Shown here: one piece after another, positions 18,193 through 27,403 of the stretch
How the letters are laid out: every line of letters begins with the position of its first letter
Numbering within the stretch: the first letter of the stretch is position 1
Assembly (NCBI GenBank): GCA_905210435.1
Contig: CAJLWO010000007.1
Span: 1 to 64,000 of the forward strand
Source of the DNA: an uncultured Bacteroidales bacterium
Lineage (GTDB): Bacteria; Bacteroidota; Bacteroidia; Bacteroidales; Muribaculaceae
Direction of reading: 5' to 3'
Length of the DNA stretch: 64,000 bases
The notes under the pieces: generated by a model
What the model was told of the DNA's origin: nothing
What the model saw: the letters and a program-made list of their open reading frames with translations, nothing else
The model's database searches: none
Program-made: the position numbers and the translations under genes

Positions 18193-19638
18193 TTATTTTT
18201 TGTTCTCGAATGTTTTTTGCAACTGATTGTTCTCTCGGAGATAGTTGATTACCGAGAAAAGGACTCCGTTGATGAACTGACCGCTACGTGGCGAACTATA
18301 ATAATTGGCAATCTCTATATATTCATTCAGTGTCACGGGCACGGGTATTGCCGGGAAGTTGAGAAGTTCGGTTATGGCCGCGGTAAGTATCACGATGTCC
18401 ATCAGTGCGATGCGTTCGGTATCCCATTGTGACTCATTGATGAATTTGTCGATCAGTTCACGGTAGTAATCGGCATTATTTATTGCGTTGACAAATAATG
18501 TTTCTCCAAAGACTGCATCTTCTTCATCCTTGAACATCGGCATAAGTTCGAGTCTATGATTGTTGTAGGTGGCAGTACGGCGCAGTGTTTTCAACACGAA
18601 TGTGCCTACTATGCTGATGTCGTCATTCCAATATACCGACCGGCTTTCAAGCGCTTCAGCCAATGCGTCTGAAGGCAATATTATATCTTTAAACAGATTG
18701 CGCCAAAATTCACAGTCGCCCTGGAAGTCAGTACCCTTTTTTGACATATAATCATTGTATATGTCGCTTTGGAGGATATTGTCAAGAAGTTCCTTTATCA
18801 GATAATAGTCATTGTCCCAGGTGAACGGATTTTCTTTAAGATAAGCATTGAGCGACTCTGACTCACTTATCTCTCCGATTAGTTTGTTGTCGATAAATTT
18901 GAGATTGGGATTCAGGTCATCGGCCGTAGGCAGATATTTGTCTTTGGCGGTTTCAATCTGATCTTCACGAAGGCGGGTTATATCCTTTGGCAGAAGCAGA
19001 AGCCCGGCATATAATTTGTAAGCCTGCTCAAGCGATTCCTGAAGACTGCGTCGTGAGTTGACAATCGCGGATTTTACATCATAAAAATTGCGCAAAGTGG
19101 CGATTGCCATCTGTATGCCCGTCTCATATCCTGCAATAGTAAAATCTTCGTTTCTACGGGCCGCTTCAATGAATTTTTCGTCTTTAAGTAATATTGACTC
19201 CAATATGAGAGTCCAGAAATCGACATCTTCGCCGAGGGTTTTCTTGCGTTTCTTCGAGTAATCTTTGGCTGCTGACGAATCACATATCTCCTCGAGAAGA
19301 TAGTTTATGCAATCGGCATATTGTGATAAATCGCGGTTGTACTTTATCGTCAGTTCCTGCAATTCGGAGTTTGAGGCCAGCGAAGATGTCATCTTGGCAG
19401 TGTGAATTGCAGGCAAAAGCTGTGCTGCCGGGGGATTTGGAATCACATCTTTAGGCGAAATTTTGCGTCCGGAAAGCTTCAGTATCAGCAATAAAGTGTC
19501 AAGGTACATGGCGTAGGCGAATTTGCTGTCGCGGGTTTTCTTTGACGGTGCCTCCTGAATGCGGAAATCGCTACGGGTCAGCATAAAGCTGTATAGCATT
19601 TGTATAACCTTAATGCGGATTAGAATGCGATTAATCAT
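18193..19638 (-). CDS. nusB: NusB-family transcription antitermination protein, extended
   Basis: The last 100 or so residues (LIDKFINESQWDTERIALMD through SGQFINGVLFSVI) form a recognisable NusB domain, which binds boxA RNA with NusE in rRNA antitermination. The preceding 370 residues are helical. They begin with the Bacteroidota NusB N-terminal motif MINRILIRIKVIQMLYSF. At 481 residues it is far longer than bacterial NusB (about 140) and longer than I expect even for Bacteroidota versions (roughly 300). It lies upstream of yajC. Confidence 0.88.
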   Translation of the reverse strand: MINRILIRIKVIQMLYSFMLTRSDFRIQEAPSKKTRDSKFAYAMYLDTLLLILKLSGRKISPKDVIPNPPAAQLLPAIHTAKMTSSLASNSELQELTIKYNRDLSQYADCINYLLEEICDSSAAKDYSKKRKKTLGEDVDFWTLILESILLKDEKFIEAARRNEDFTIAGYETGIQMAIATLRNFYDVKSAIVNSRRSLQESLEQAYKLYAGLLLLPKDITRLREDQIETAKDKYLPTADDLNPNLKFIDNKLIGEISESESLNAYLKENPFTWDNDYYLIKELLDNILQSDIYNDYMSKKGTDFQGDCEFWRNLFKDIILPSDALAEALESRSVYWNDDISIVGTFVLKTLRRTATYNNHRLELMPMFKDEEDAVFGETLFVNAINNADYYRELIDKFINESQWDTERIALMDIVILTAAITELLNFPAIPVPVTLNEYIEIANYYSSPRSGQFINGVLFSVINYLRENNQLQKTFENKK

Positions 19639-19671
19639 GAGTCTTTTAATGTACTATTTTAATTTATAGCG

Positions 19672-19679
19672 CAAAGTTA
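19672..19679 (-). promoter_or_regulatory. -7 promoter element of nusB
   Basis: The minus strand reads TAACTTTG, matching TAnnTTTG, 34 nt upstream of the nusB ATG. Confidence 0.6.
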
Positions 19680-19773
19680 CAACATTTCATTGAAATTTTT
19701 GACATTTTTAATAATTAAGTTAATTGACAAAATTTTCGCCGAATGTCGCTTTTATGTCCAATATAATGATTTC

Positions 19774-19807
19774 AAGAGGTTTTATGATCTGTACCATAAA
19801 ACCTCTT
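19774..19807. terminator. Perfect 13-bp inverted repeat after thiL
   Basis: Arms AAGAGGTTTTATG (19774-19786) and CATAAAACCTCTT (19795-19807) flank an 8-nt loop, 26 nt past the thiL stop. The T-tract after the stem is short on the minus strand, but position and stem strength favour a terminator. Confidence 0.6.
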
Positions 19808-19833
19808 TTGTGAGTTGCCGGAATTGTCCTACC

Positions 19834-20865
19834 CTATTTCAACGGGTTCCATCCCTGGGCGCTGATAGGTATTTCCGTGCCGTCGCGCGTTATCATCGCA
19901 CAGCCGAGCGACTGGTCGGTTATGTGGCCTATGACCTTTATTCCCGGAAGTGATTTTATCTTTTCGTGGCAGTGGAGTGGTACGGTGAACAGAAGTTCGT
20001 AATCCTCGCCTCCGTTCATGGCCGCGGTGACGAGGTTCATATTAAGTTCCTCGGCCATTATTGCGGTCTGGTAGTCTATCGGTATTCTGTCCTCATATAT
20101 TCTGCAACCTGTTCCCGATGCTTTGCAAATGTGGAGAAGTTCTGATGATAGTCCGTCGGAAATATCCATCATTGCAGTAGGCAATATGTCTGCTTTGGCA
20201 AGCTCTTCGATGACATCTTTTCGGGCCTCCGGTTTAAGCTGTCGCTCTACGAGATATTCCTTGCCTTGAAATGAAGGCATAAAATCTTTTTGCCCGGCAG
20301 ATGCGACTTTTTCTCTTTCGAGGAGTTGCAGCCCCATATATGCCGCCCCGAGGTCTCCCGACACGCAGATCAGGTCGGTGTCATGTGCGCCGTCACGATA
20401 TACAATTCTGTCTTTTGGCGCGTCGCCTATACATGTGATGGAGATGACCAGACCCGAACGTGAAGTAGTGGTATCTCCGCCTACGAGATCTACACCGTAG
20501 ATTTCGCAGGCAAGTCTGATGCCTGAGTAGAGTGCTTCCATGTGCTCTACGGTGAATCGTTTTGAGATGCCAAGCGACACGGTAATCTGCCTCGGTATGG
20601 CGTTCATGGCGTACAGATCGGAGAAGTTCACTATTGCCGACTTGTATCCAAGATGCTTAAGAGGCACGTACGTCAAGTCAAAATGAACGCCCTCAATCAA
20701 TAAATCGGTACTTACCAGTACTTCGGTATCTTTGTAATCCAATACCGCGCAGTCATCACCGATACCTTTTATTGTCGATGCGTTTTTTATCTCAATTCCT
20801 TCGGTCAGATGATCTATTAACCCGAATTCTCCCAAGGTGGATATTTCAGTCTGCTTTTCGTCCAT
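19834..20865 (-). CDS. thiL: Thiamine-monophosphate kinase
   Basis: An ATP-dependent kinase making thiamine diphosphate from thiamine monophosphate. The 343-residue AIR-synthase-type protein shows GIGDDCAVLD, STDLLIEGVHFDL, DLVGGDTT and MMDISDGL, the metal- and nucleotide-binding aspartate motifs of ThiL. It is the last gene of the minus-strand run lpxK-pnp-thiL. Confidence 0.94.
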   Translation of the reverse strand: MDEKQTEISTLGEFGLIDHLTEGIEIKNASTIKGIGDDCAVLDYKDTEVLVSTDLLIEGVHFDLTYVPLKHLGYKSAIVNFSDLYAMNAIPRQITVSLGISKRFTVEHMEALYSGIRLACEIYGVDLVGGDTTTSRSGLVISITCIGDAPKDRIVYRDGAHDTDLICVSGDLGAAYMGLQLLEREKVASAGQKDFMPSFQGKEYLVERQLKPEARKDVIEELAKADILPTAMMDISDGLSSELLHICKASGTGCRIYEDRIPIDYQTAIMAEELNMNLVTAAMNGGEDYELLFTVPLHCHEKIKSLPGIKVIGHITDQSLGCAMITRDGTEIPISAQGWNPLK

Positions 20866-20887
20866 TATGTAATATGCTTATTTAATA

Positions 20888-20915
20888 ACAGGAAAGCGTT
20901 TTGGCGCTTTCCTGT
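20888..20915. terminator. Hairpin between pnp and thiL
   Basis: Eleven-bp perfect arms ACAGGAAAGCG (20888-20898) and CGCTTTCCTGT (20905-20915) flank a 6-nt loop. It lies between the pnp stop and the thiL start and may end or attenuate the pnp transcript. Confidence 0.6.
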
Positions 20916-20947
20916 CAGTTCATGATTATTTGGCTGATGCCGGATGA

Positions 20948-21760
20948 TTATAATTTCTCGATGATGCCTTTGATGAGTTCGACCATTTTAGGCTCGGCTT
21001 TCTGTGCGGCAAGTTGCACTTCTTCGTGAGATGGAACTTCTGTTATGTCTTTTCCGCCGAGATCGGTTATTACCGATATGCCGTAAACTTCCATTCCGGC
21101 ATGATTGGCCACGATAACCTCGGGAACTGTCGACATGCCTACAGCATCGCCTCCAATGATACGGAAATATTCATATTCGGCAGGTGTCTCGAATGTCGGT
21201 CCGGGAGTGCCTACATATACTCCGTGCATCAGCGGTATGTTCTTTTCGGCAGCGATATCATCGGCCAGTTTGATCAAGCGGTGGCTGTAGGCTTCGGTCA
21301 TGGCCGGGAATCTCGGTCCGAGTTCGTTGTAGTTCTTGCCGCGCAACGGATTTTCAGGGAATAGGTTGATATGGTCGGTAATTGTCATTATACATCCTAC
21401 CTGGAATTCCTTGTTCATGCCTCCGGCTGCGTTGGATACAAACAGAGTCTCTACTCCGAGAGCCTTGAACACTCTCACGGGGAATGTCACCTGCTTCATG
21501 TCGTATCCTTCATAATAATGGAATCGGCCTTGCATGGCGATTACACGTTTGCCTCCGAGTGTGCCTATTATCAAATTGCCGCTGTGTCCTTCCACTGTGG
21601 ATACGGGGAAATTCGGAATTTCGGTGTACGGAATTATTACCTGGTCTTCGATGTGATTACGCAGGCCTCCTAATCCGGTGCCGAGAATTATAGCGATGCG
21701 GGGCATGTCGGCCACGCGTGTGCGAAGATAGTTCGCAGTCTGATTAATCTGTTCTATCAT
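20948..21760 (-). CDS. Purine nucleoside phosphorylase
   Basis: A trimeric-type PNP (class II, guanosine/inosine phosphorylase) of 270 residues. Motifs are LGTGLGGL, the phosphate-binding VEGHSGNL, SNAAGGMN, and MSTVPEVIVANHAGM with the catalytic Asn. It cleaves purine ribonucleosides with phosphate in salvage. It sits between lpxK and thiL, an order I know from other Bacteroidota. Confidence 0.94.
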   Translation of the reverse strand: MIEQINQTANYLRTRVADMPRIAIILGTGLGGLRNHIEDQVIIPYTEIPNFPVSTVEGHSGNLIIGTLGGKRVIAMQGRFHYYEGYDMKQVTFPVRVFKALGVETLFVSNAAGGMNKEFQVGCIMTITDHINLFPENPLRGKNYNELGPRFPAMTEAYSHRLIKLADDIAAEKNIPLMHGVYVGTPGPTFETPAEYEYFRIIGGDAVGMSTVPEVIVANHAGMEVYGISVITDLGGKDITEVPSHEEVQLAAQKAEPKMVELIKGIIEKL

Positions 21761-21874
21761 GGTTATTCTTAAAAAAGTGAATTAAATGATATAGTTAAAA
21801 CGTTAATGTGTAGAGTAATGTTTTGCGATGTCTCGACAATATCGTATAGAGCTTGCATAAATGACAGGCATCCC

Positions 21875-22969
21875 CTATCGGTTCTGAATCTTCTCCGAGA
21901 TTATTTTTTTTAATTCGTAATCGAATTTTTCCGGACGTATATTGTCGAATTCCACGACAATAGGCTGATAGAAGATTACCGATTTTAGCTGTTGGGGAAA
22001 ATACGGATTGTTGGCAAGCCTTACCGCATCTTTTTCTGTAGTTAGGATTATCTTGTGATTTCCTTCCATCTCATTATAGCGCCGCTCTATCTCCTGTATA
22101 TCCTTGCGTGTGAAGTTGTGATGGTCAGGGAACACCTTTATCTTCACTTTGGGAGGATTGCGTTTAATCATTTTGACAAGCGGTTTCGGATTGGCGATAC
22201 CTGACACTAACAGTACGGCATCGTTCTGGTCCATCCACTGCAGTGTGGGTATATTTATAGCCTGTTCGGGAAATACCGGTTTAAGGGAAGGATACGTATA
22301 CCGTGAGAAAAACAGTTTCTGATATGGACACAATTCCAGATTATTGTCAAAAATACGGTATTCCAACGGCTTGATTCGCTCAGGACACTTGGTTATCACG
22401 ACGAAATCGGCTCGATAGATTGATTTGTGCGATTCCCGCAGGCGTCCCAGCGGAAGCAATTCGTCCATGAATATCGGCCTGTTGAATTCTGTGAGCACTA
22501 TGGATACGGTCGGCTTGACATATCTGTGCTGAAATGCGTCGTCAAGCACAATGAGGTTGATTTCCGGATCGATACGCAGCAGTTCCTCTATCCCTTCGCA
22601 TCTGTTCTCACATACCGCTACCGAAACTTCTCTGCCGAATTTTTGAAAAATCTGGTAGGGCTCGTCACCGAGATCTAACGGCGTGGAACGTGATGTGGCA
22701 AGTACAAACCCTTTGGTCTTGCGTTTGTATCCACGGCTAATTACCCCGATATGGTAGTTGTATTTCAGGAGATTGATTACGTATTCGGTATGCGGAGTTT
22801 TACCGGTCCCGCCTGCCGCGATGTTGCCAACGACAATTATCGGCACGTCAAATCTGCGTTGTTTCAGTATGTGCCATTTGAACATAATATTCCTTATACC
22901 TACCCCGAGCCCATAAAGCTTTGATAATGGGAGCAGTATAAAGTTTGATATTATTTTGTTGGCGGCCAT
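21875..22969 (-). CDS. lpxK: Tetraacyldisaccharide 4'-kinase
   Basis: Phosphorylates the 4' position of the lipid A disaccharide precursor at the inner membrane. The 364-residue protein has the LpxK P-loop VGNIAAGGTGKTPHTEY, an N-terminal hydrophobic membrane-associating region, and VLDDAFQHR. It is the first gene of the lpxK-pnp-thiL run. Confidence 0.95.
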   Translation of the reverse strand: MAANKIISNFILLPLSKLYGLGVGIRNIMFKWHILKQRRFDVPIIVVGNIAAGGTGKTPHTEYVINLLKYNYHIGVISRGYKRKTKGFVLATSRSTPLDLGDEPYQIFQKFGREVSVAVCENRCEGIEELLRIDPEINLIVLDDAFQHRYVKPTVSIVLTEFNRPIFMDELLPLGRLRESHKSIYRADFVVITKCPERIKPLEYRIFDNNLELCPYQKLFFSRYTYPSLKPVFPEQAINIPTLQWMDQNDAVLLVSGIANPKPLVKMIKRNPPKVKIKVFPDHHNFTRKDIQEIERRYNEMEGNHKIILTTEKDAVRLANNPYFPQQLKSVIFYQPIVVEFDNIRPEKFDYELKKIISEKIQNR

Positions 22970-23020
22970 GCTGTTTATACTTGTTGAGAAACGTGCTTTA
23001 TTGTCTTGCGAAATTATTTA

Positions 23021-23028
23021 CAAAGATA
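23021..23028 (-). promoter_or_regulatory. -7 promoter element of lpxK
   Basis: The minus strand reads TATCTTTG, matching TAnnTTTG, 52 nt upstream of the lpxK ATG. Confidence 0.6.
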
Positions 23029-23142
23029 ATCGTTTGGAGTGTCGTTTTCAAGTAATTATTAGATTTTTTTGTAGGAGGGCGCCATTATACTATCCTTTTT
23101 AACAAAACTTTCGGTTTATTGCATTTATATTGCCGACGCATG

Positions 23143-26100
23143 TCAGAAAGTGAAATGGAGTGCGACCCGCAGTCCGCTTTTGTCTACTCCCGGGGTATTC
23201 CTGTATGACAATCTCCACACATAGTCTATACGGAGCACTCTGAATATATTGTCAATGCCGGCTGATATTTCCATATATGGAGTCGATGTCATCTTTACCG
23301 GATTGGCATCAATCGGAAATTGAGGCAACCATTTGTTGTGCTGGGGATTATTTTTGTCGCTTAGATGGCCCCACACGCCGCGGAATGCGAACACTTCGCG
23401 CAGTTTTAGTCTTTTCAGATACGGGATATAATTGAATATGGCACCGTTCGCCCAATATGTCATATCAAACACAGCGTATGAGTCAGTAATGAATTCCATC
23501 GGCGACATGAGCGCGAAACTTTCTGGCTGTATGGTATAGGAGAGGTTGGCGTTAGGTATAAGCAGAGCCGTAAATGGCGACGTGCTCCATACATGCCCTC
23601 CTTTGACCATCGCATCGATATATCCGAATGCCGACAGCCAGAAGCGTTTCTGAAAGCTCAGCTCGGTCTTATTGACCGTATATCTGGAGCTGCCCGATTT
23701 CCCGCCCGGTGCATACGTGTGTGAAATCTGAAAGATTGGCGCGTCCAGATTGACGGGGATGCGGTGGCTCTTTGTCTGCATGAATTTTTCGCCGGGAGCA
23801 TACCGTAGCGTCAGTGTAAAAGGCGTGAAATCCAAATGGCTCAACATGCTTCCGTCACTGAAACGGAAAGGAATATAGCTGGTCGCTTCCTGCCGTATAT
23901 GCGATGCCGACGCGCTGACTGAAAAATTGTTGTCAAGTTCAAGCGTATATTCAAGTGCAGTCGACCGCTGATATATCATCAGCGTATCCTTCATACGCTT
24001 GAGTGAAAGGAATATATTGTCAGGATTCGTAAATGCATAATCCTGACCTACTGCCTCGGTGTCATATTTGTGCTTTAACCGCACGGAATGTACCGGGAAC
24101 TCTCGTGCATGCCGTTTTTTCTCATTGAACGAATACTCTATTTCGCCGGAATACTTCCATTTGTGGTCTTCGGTACCGTATGCCACATACCCCCTGCTGA
24201 ACCAATGTTTGCTGAGGTTGGCGGTCGTGACACCGCCGATACGGAAACGCGTACCTTCCACATCATTGAAACTTACCAATGTGTTTACCGGGCCGAGTTC
24301 CACTTTGTCTTTTTTGCCAACCGGAACATAACCGGACACCAGTATGCCTACAGCTCGTTCCACCCACTTATATAGCGATACCGACCTCAGGTCGGCAATC
24401 ATCGAGCCGATTTCACGCTCGGAAACACTTGGCCCGTCTCCCCTGCGCTGCTCCCAGAATGTGTCATCTTTCAGAAAGGCATCGGCTGAGGCATATGTCG
24501 TGCCAAGACGGTTGTATAATTCCGGTCTGTCCGGCTCATCAAAATTGTGTCCGCGATATGTAGTATATTTCTGCGCATAAAGTCCCTGCGTATTGGGTAT
24601 GACTTCAAATTCAACAGTGAGAATATCGGATGTCTTGAGTCGTGTTCCGTCGGCAAGACGTTCGAATGTCTGGTCTATGTGTAGAGATTTAACAAAGTTT
24701 ACATTTGCTTTCGGCGACAGTGACATCGATGCATGACGTATGAACATCGTAGGGTCGTGGAGAGCTACGGTAAGACGTCCGACAAACCCGAAAGTCGCAT
24801 TGTTGCGAGGAACAAAGCTTACTATGACGCAACTGTCGTTATTGACAACGATGGTGTCGGAAAGATAATATTTGTAGAAATCAGGACCGATTTTTGACAA
24901 AGGACTTACAAAGCGGTTTGTGAGCAATGTGATGTCGTTGCTGTACAAGTCTATTTCGCGGAAAAAATCCTCGAGTACGGTCTGAATGGCTTCTTGATTT
25001 GATATGTCATCCAGTCCCTTTCGGCGCAGACCGGTTATGAATTCTCTTGTAGCTCGCGGATTTTTCCGGTTGTAGATATTGGATACCTTCTCTTTTATAC
25101 TCAGCGGCAGAATCGGCTTCTTTGTGACATCGGATGTGTCGACATACTCATTGAGAAACTGGAATTTCTTCAACAGGCCGCCGTTTGAGCCGATAGAGTC
25201 GGTAATGTCATTGAGCGCTATTGTAATGCGTTCGTAGCGCTCAAAGTTATAATTGTCCTTACGTAGAGGGTCGCCTAATTCGGCATTCTTCCGTATACGG
25301 CTTACGAAATCGACTGCCGGATTATTTTTCTTTGAATAGTGCTCTTTGCCCGGTTTTACTATTACTTCTTCCAGATTGACTACTTTGGCAAGGGTGTCAG
25401 GAATAGCTGTGACGGCAGGAACCGCGCCCGAAACCGATGATACACACCAAATTAATAACCAGGAGTATAGGATGCGTAATATGGCATTTTTCCCCGATTT
25501 ATTTTTGTCGGCAGCAGTCGCTTCATTTTTATCGCGATTATCCATGCTGTGAGCGGAAGACGCACTCCGTATCATATCGCGAGTGCCGCCATTCGCATTT
25601 ATAGAGTCTATTATGGACATAAGCCGCCGGCGTTTTTCGCGATTGCCCGGTATGGAAAACAGATTTTGCTGCACGGCGTTTCTGCTTACGATCTCATTGA
25701 CCGTGACGCCTGCCCGTCGATAGGCATATCCCGGACGGAATAGCGTATCGACGGCTTTGACCGCAGCCGAAGTGATGGCCAATGTATCGTCGGTCGCTTC
25801 GTCAAGCTGGATTGTGGTGCTCCCGAAATGTTGCGGCAACTCCGGACGGAATGAATTGGTCTGTATGAATACCGAGACCGATTTCGCGCATCCGCCCTGT
25901 TCTCTCAGACGCCTCCCTACTTTGTCACAGTAGTGAGCGATTGCTTCCTTAAGTTCTTCGGGGTCATCGATTGATTTCTTGTAGCTCCGCGATGTGCAAA
26001 TCTGCTTGTTGAGCGGTTCGGCCGTTTCATGGTCGATACAGGCTTCGCCATTGAGCTCGCGCCAGCAGCGCTCTCCCATGATATTGATTATTTGGCGTAC

Positions 26101-26733
26101 TTTTGATAGCGGCAGGTCTGCGAAATCGAGAGCGGTATTTATATTATACTGACGCAATTTTTTTCCAAGTCTGCGCGCTATTCCCCATACTTCATCAATT
26201 CCTGTCAACGCCAGTGCCTTACGGCGTTTCTCCTCATTGTCGATAATGCACACACCGCGATAAGCCGGATATTTTTTTGCAAACCGTGCTGCAATCTTGG
26301 CCAAAGTTTTTGTGGAAGCGATACCGAGCGATGTCGGAATGCCGACATCACGACGTACTTTAGTGACTATCTTATGCCCCGTTTCATTGAGCGATTCTGC
26401 TTCCCAACGCGACATATCGAGGAAAGCCTCATCAATGGAATATATCTCCATCTCCGGGACGATTGACCCTATGGTTGCCATGACGCGCGATGAAATATTC
26501 CCGTACATGCGATGATTTCCCGATATAGTGGCGACATTATATCTTCTGATAATCTGTCGGAGCTGGTATATCGGAAGTCCCCTCTTGATACCGAGAGCCT
26601 TGGCTTCGTTGGACATCGCGACTGCACAACCATCGTTATTCGACATCACTACAACCGGTTTTCCGGCCAGTTCGGGCCGGAAAAGACGCTCGCATGAGAC
26701 AAAAAAGTTATTGCAATCAATCAATCCAATCAT
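23143..26733 (-). CDS. umuC: In-frame fusion: Y-family DNA polymerase (UmuC) and DUF5686 outer-membrane protein
   Basis: One uninterrupted 1196-codon frame. Residues 1 to about 390 are a UmuC-type lesion-bypass polymerase: D6 in IGLIDCNNFF, D101/E102 in YSIDEAFLD, the STKTLAKIA block and little-finger domain. It ends at SINANGGTRDMIRSAS and lacks the usual last 25 or so residues. From M397 (ATG 25543-25545) the sequence starts afresh: a charged stretch, a signal-peptide-like segment (about 416-438, NAILRILYSWLLIWCVSSVS), then about 760 residues resembling DUF5686, with alternating aromatic strands ending in ALHFTF as in an outer-membrane barrel. One polypeptide cannot easily serve both compartments. 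Internal initiation at M397 is likely for the barrel part. Confidence 0.85.
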   Translation of the reverse strand: MIGLIDCNNFFVSCERLFRPELAGKPVVVMSNNDGCAVAMSNEAKALGIKRGLPIYQLRQIIRRYNVATISGNHRMYGNISSRVMATIGSIVPEMEIYSIDEAFLDMSRWEAESLNETGHKIVTKVRRDVGIPTSLGIASTKTLAKIAARFAKKYPAYRGVCIIDNEEKRRKALALTGIDEVWGIARRLGKKLRQYNINTALDFADLPLSKVRQIINIMGERCWRELNGEACIDHETAEPLNKQICTSRSYKKSIDDPEELKEAIAHYCDKVGRRLREQGGCAKSVSVFIQTNSFRPELPQHFGSTTIQLDEATDDTLAITSAAVKAVDTLFRPGYAYRRAGVTVNEIVSRNAVQQNLFSIPGNREKRRRLMSIIDSINANGGTRDMIRSASSAHSMDNRDKNEATAADKNKSGKNAILRILYSWLLIWCVSSVSGAVPAVTAIPDTLAKVVNLEEVIVKPGKEHYSKKNNPAVDFVSRIRKNAELGDPLRKDNYNFERYERITIALNDITDSIGSNGGLLKKFQFLNEYVDTSDVTKKPILPLSIKEKVSNIYNRKNPRATREFITGLRRKGLDDISNQEAIQTVLEDFFREIDLYSNDITLLTNRFVSPLSKIGPDFYKYYLSDTIVVNNDSCVIVSFVPRNNATFGFVGRLTVALHDPTMFIRHASMSLSPKANVNFVKSLHIDQTFERLADGTRLKTSDILTVEFEVIPNTQGLYAQKYTTYRGHNFDEPDRPELYNRLGTTYASADAFLKDDTFWEQRRGDGPSVSEREIGSMIADLRSVSLYKWVERAVGILVSGYVPVGKKDKVELGPVNTLVSFNDVEGTRFRIGGVTTANLSKHWFSRGYVAYGTEDHKWKYSGEIEYSFNEKKRHAREFPVHSVRLKHKYDTEAVGQDYAFTNPDNIFLSLKRMKDTLMIYQRSTALEYTLELDNNFSVSASASHIRQEATSYIPFRFSDGSMLSHLDFTPFTLTLRYAPGEKFMQTKSHRIPVNLDAPIFQISHTYAPGGKSGSSRYTVNKTELSFQKRFWLSAFGYIDAMVKGGHVWSTSPFTALLIPNANLSYTIQPESFALMSPMEFITDSYAVFDMTYWANGAIFNYIPYLKRLKLREVFAFRGVWGHLSDKNNPQHNKWLPQFPIDANPVKMTSTPYMEISAGIDNIFRVLRIDYVWRLSYRNTPGVDKSGLRVALHFTF

Positions 26734-26801
26734 CGGTTATCGTATTATTTGCGTTTCAATCATACCGGTTCATGCCGTTTTCGCTACGGCACGCAGTTTG
26801 G

Positions 26802-27254
26802 TTAACGGTGGCGATATTTCCTTTTGATGACATAGGTGACCACACCCCAGATTTCAAAACGGTTGTCTGCGGTTATCATTATCGGGTCGAAAGTCTCATT
26901 CGCCGGTATCAGCCATACCCTGTCAGGCTCGATTTTTATACGTTTGAGAGTGAATTCTCCATCGACGCAACATACAGCCAAATCGCCGTCGGCAGGTTCG
27001 ATAGCCCTGTCGATTACAATTAAATCACCGTTATCTATGCCTTCGTCTATCATTGAATCGCCGTTCACGCAGCCGTAAAAAGTGGCTGCGGGGTGACGTA
27101 CTACCTCCATATTGAGGTCTATTGTTTCAGAGATATAATCCTGGGCAGGCGATGGAAAACCGGCCTGTATGCCGTGGTCGGCATAGGGAAGCGACAAGCG
27201 GCTGGATGAATCGGCCCGCGAAATTTCGATGACTGAGGTTGGCGACGGTTTCAT
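26802..27254 (-). CDS. umuD: UmuD-like S24 peptidase
   Basis: A self-cleaving LexA/UmuD-type partner of the Y-family polymerase, 150 residues. The autoproteolytic site is A31-G32 followed by FPSPAQDY, close to the UmuD motif. The Ser-Lys dyad is S67 (NGDSMID) and K104 (EFTLKR), 37 residues apart as in E. coli UmuD. There is no DNA-binding HTH, so it is UmuD rather than LexA. It lies 68 bp upstream of umuC on the same strand. Regulation by RecA/LexA is inferred; no SOS box was identified. Confidence 0.93.
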   Translation of the reverse strand: MKPSPTSVIEISRADSSSRLSLPYADHGIQAGFPSPAQDYISETIDLNMEVVRHPAATFYGCVNGDSMIDEGIDNGDLIVIDRAIEPADGDLAVCCVDGEFTLKRIKIEPDRVWLIPANETFDPIMITADNRFEIWGVVTYVIKRKYRHR

Positions 27255-27297
27255 TTATGTGTTGTGATTGTGGAATATGATGAAAACTTGTCATAAA

Positions 27298-27332
27298 AAT
27301 AGTTGTCGAGGATTTAACGCCCGACAACTATT
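27298..27332 (-). terminator. Intrinsic terminator of proS
   Basis: Eleven-bp perfect arms AATAGTTGTCG (27298-27308) and CGACAACTATT (27322-27332). On the minus strand the stem is followed by TTTTTATG. It lies between proS and umuD. Confidence 0.75.
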
Positions 27333-27403
27333 AAAGGTTTATTATCATATATCAAAATATTGCCTGATAAAATATGATAAATGATAAGATGGAATCTACG
27401 CCG

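Noticed and set aside
23143..26733. Reading the UmuC-DUF5686 frame as a single working envelope enzyme
   Set aside because: The polymerase half is cytoplasmic and would block export of the barrel half; two products from one frame are more plausible.
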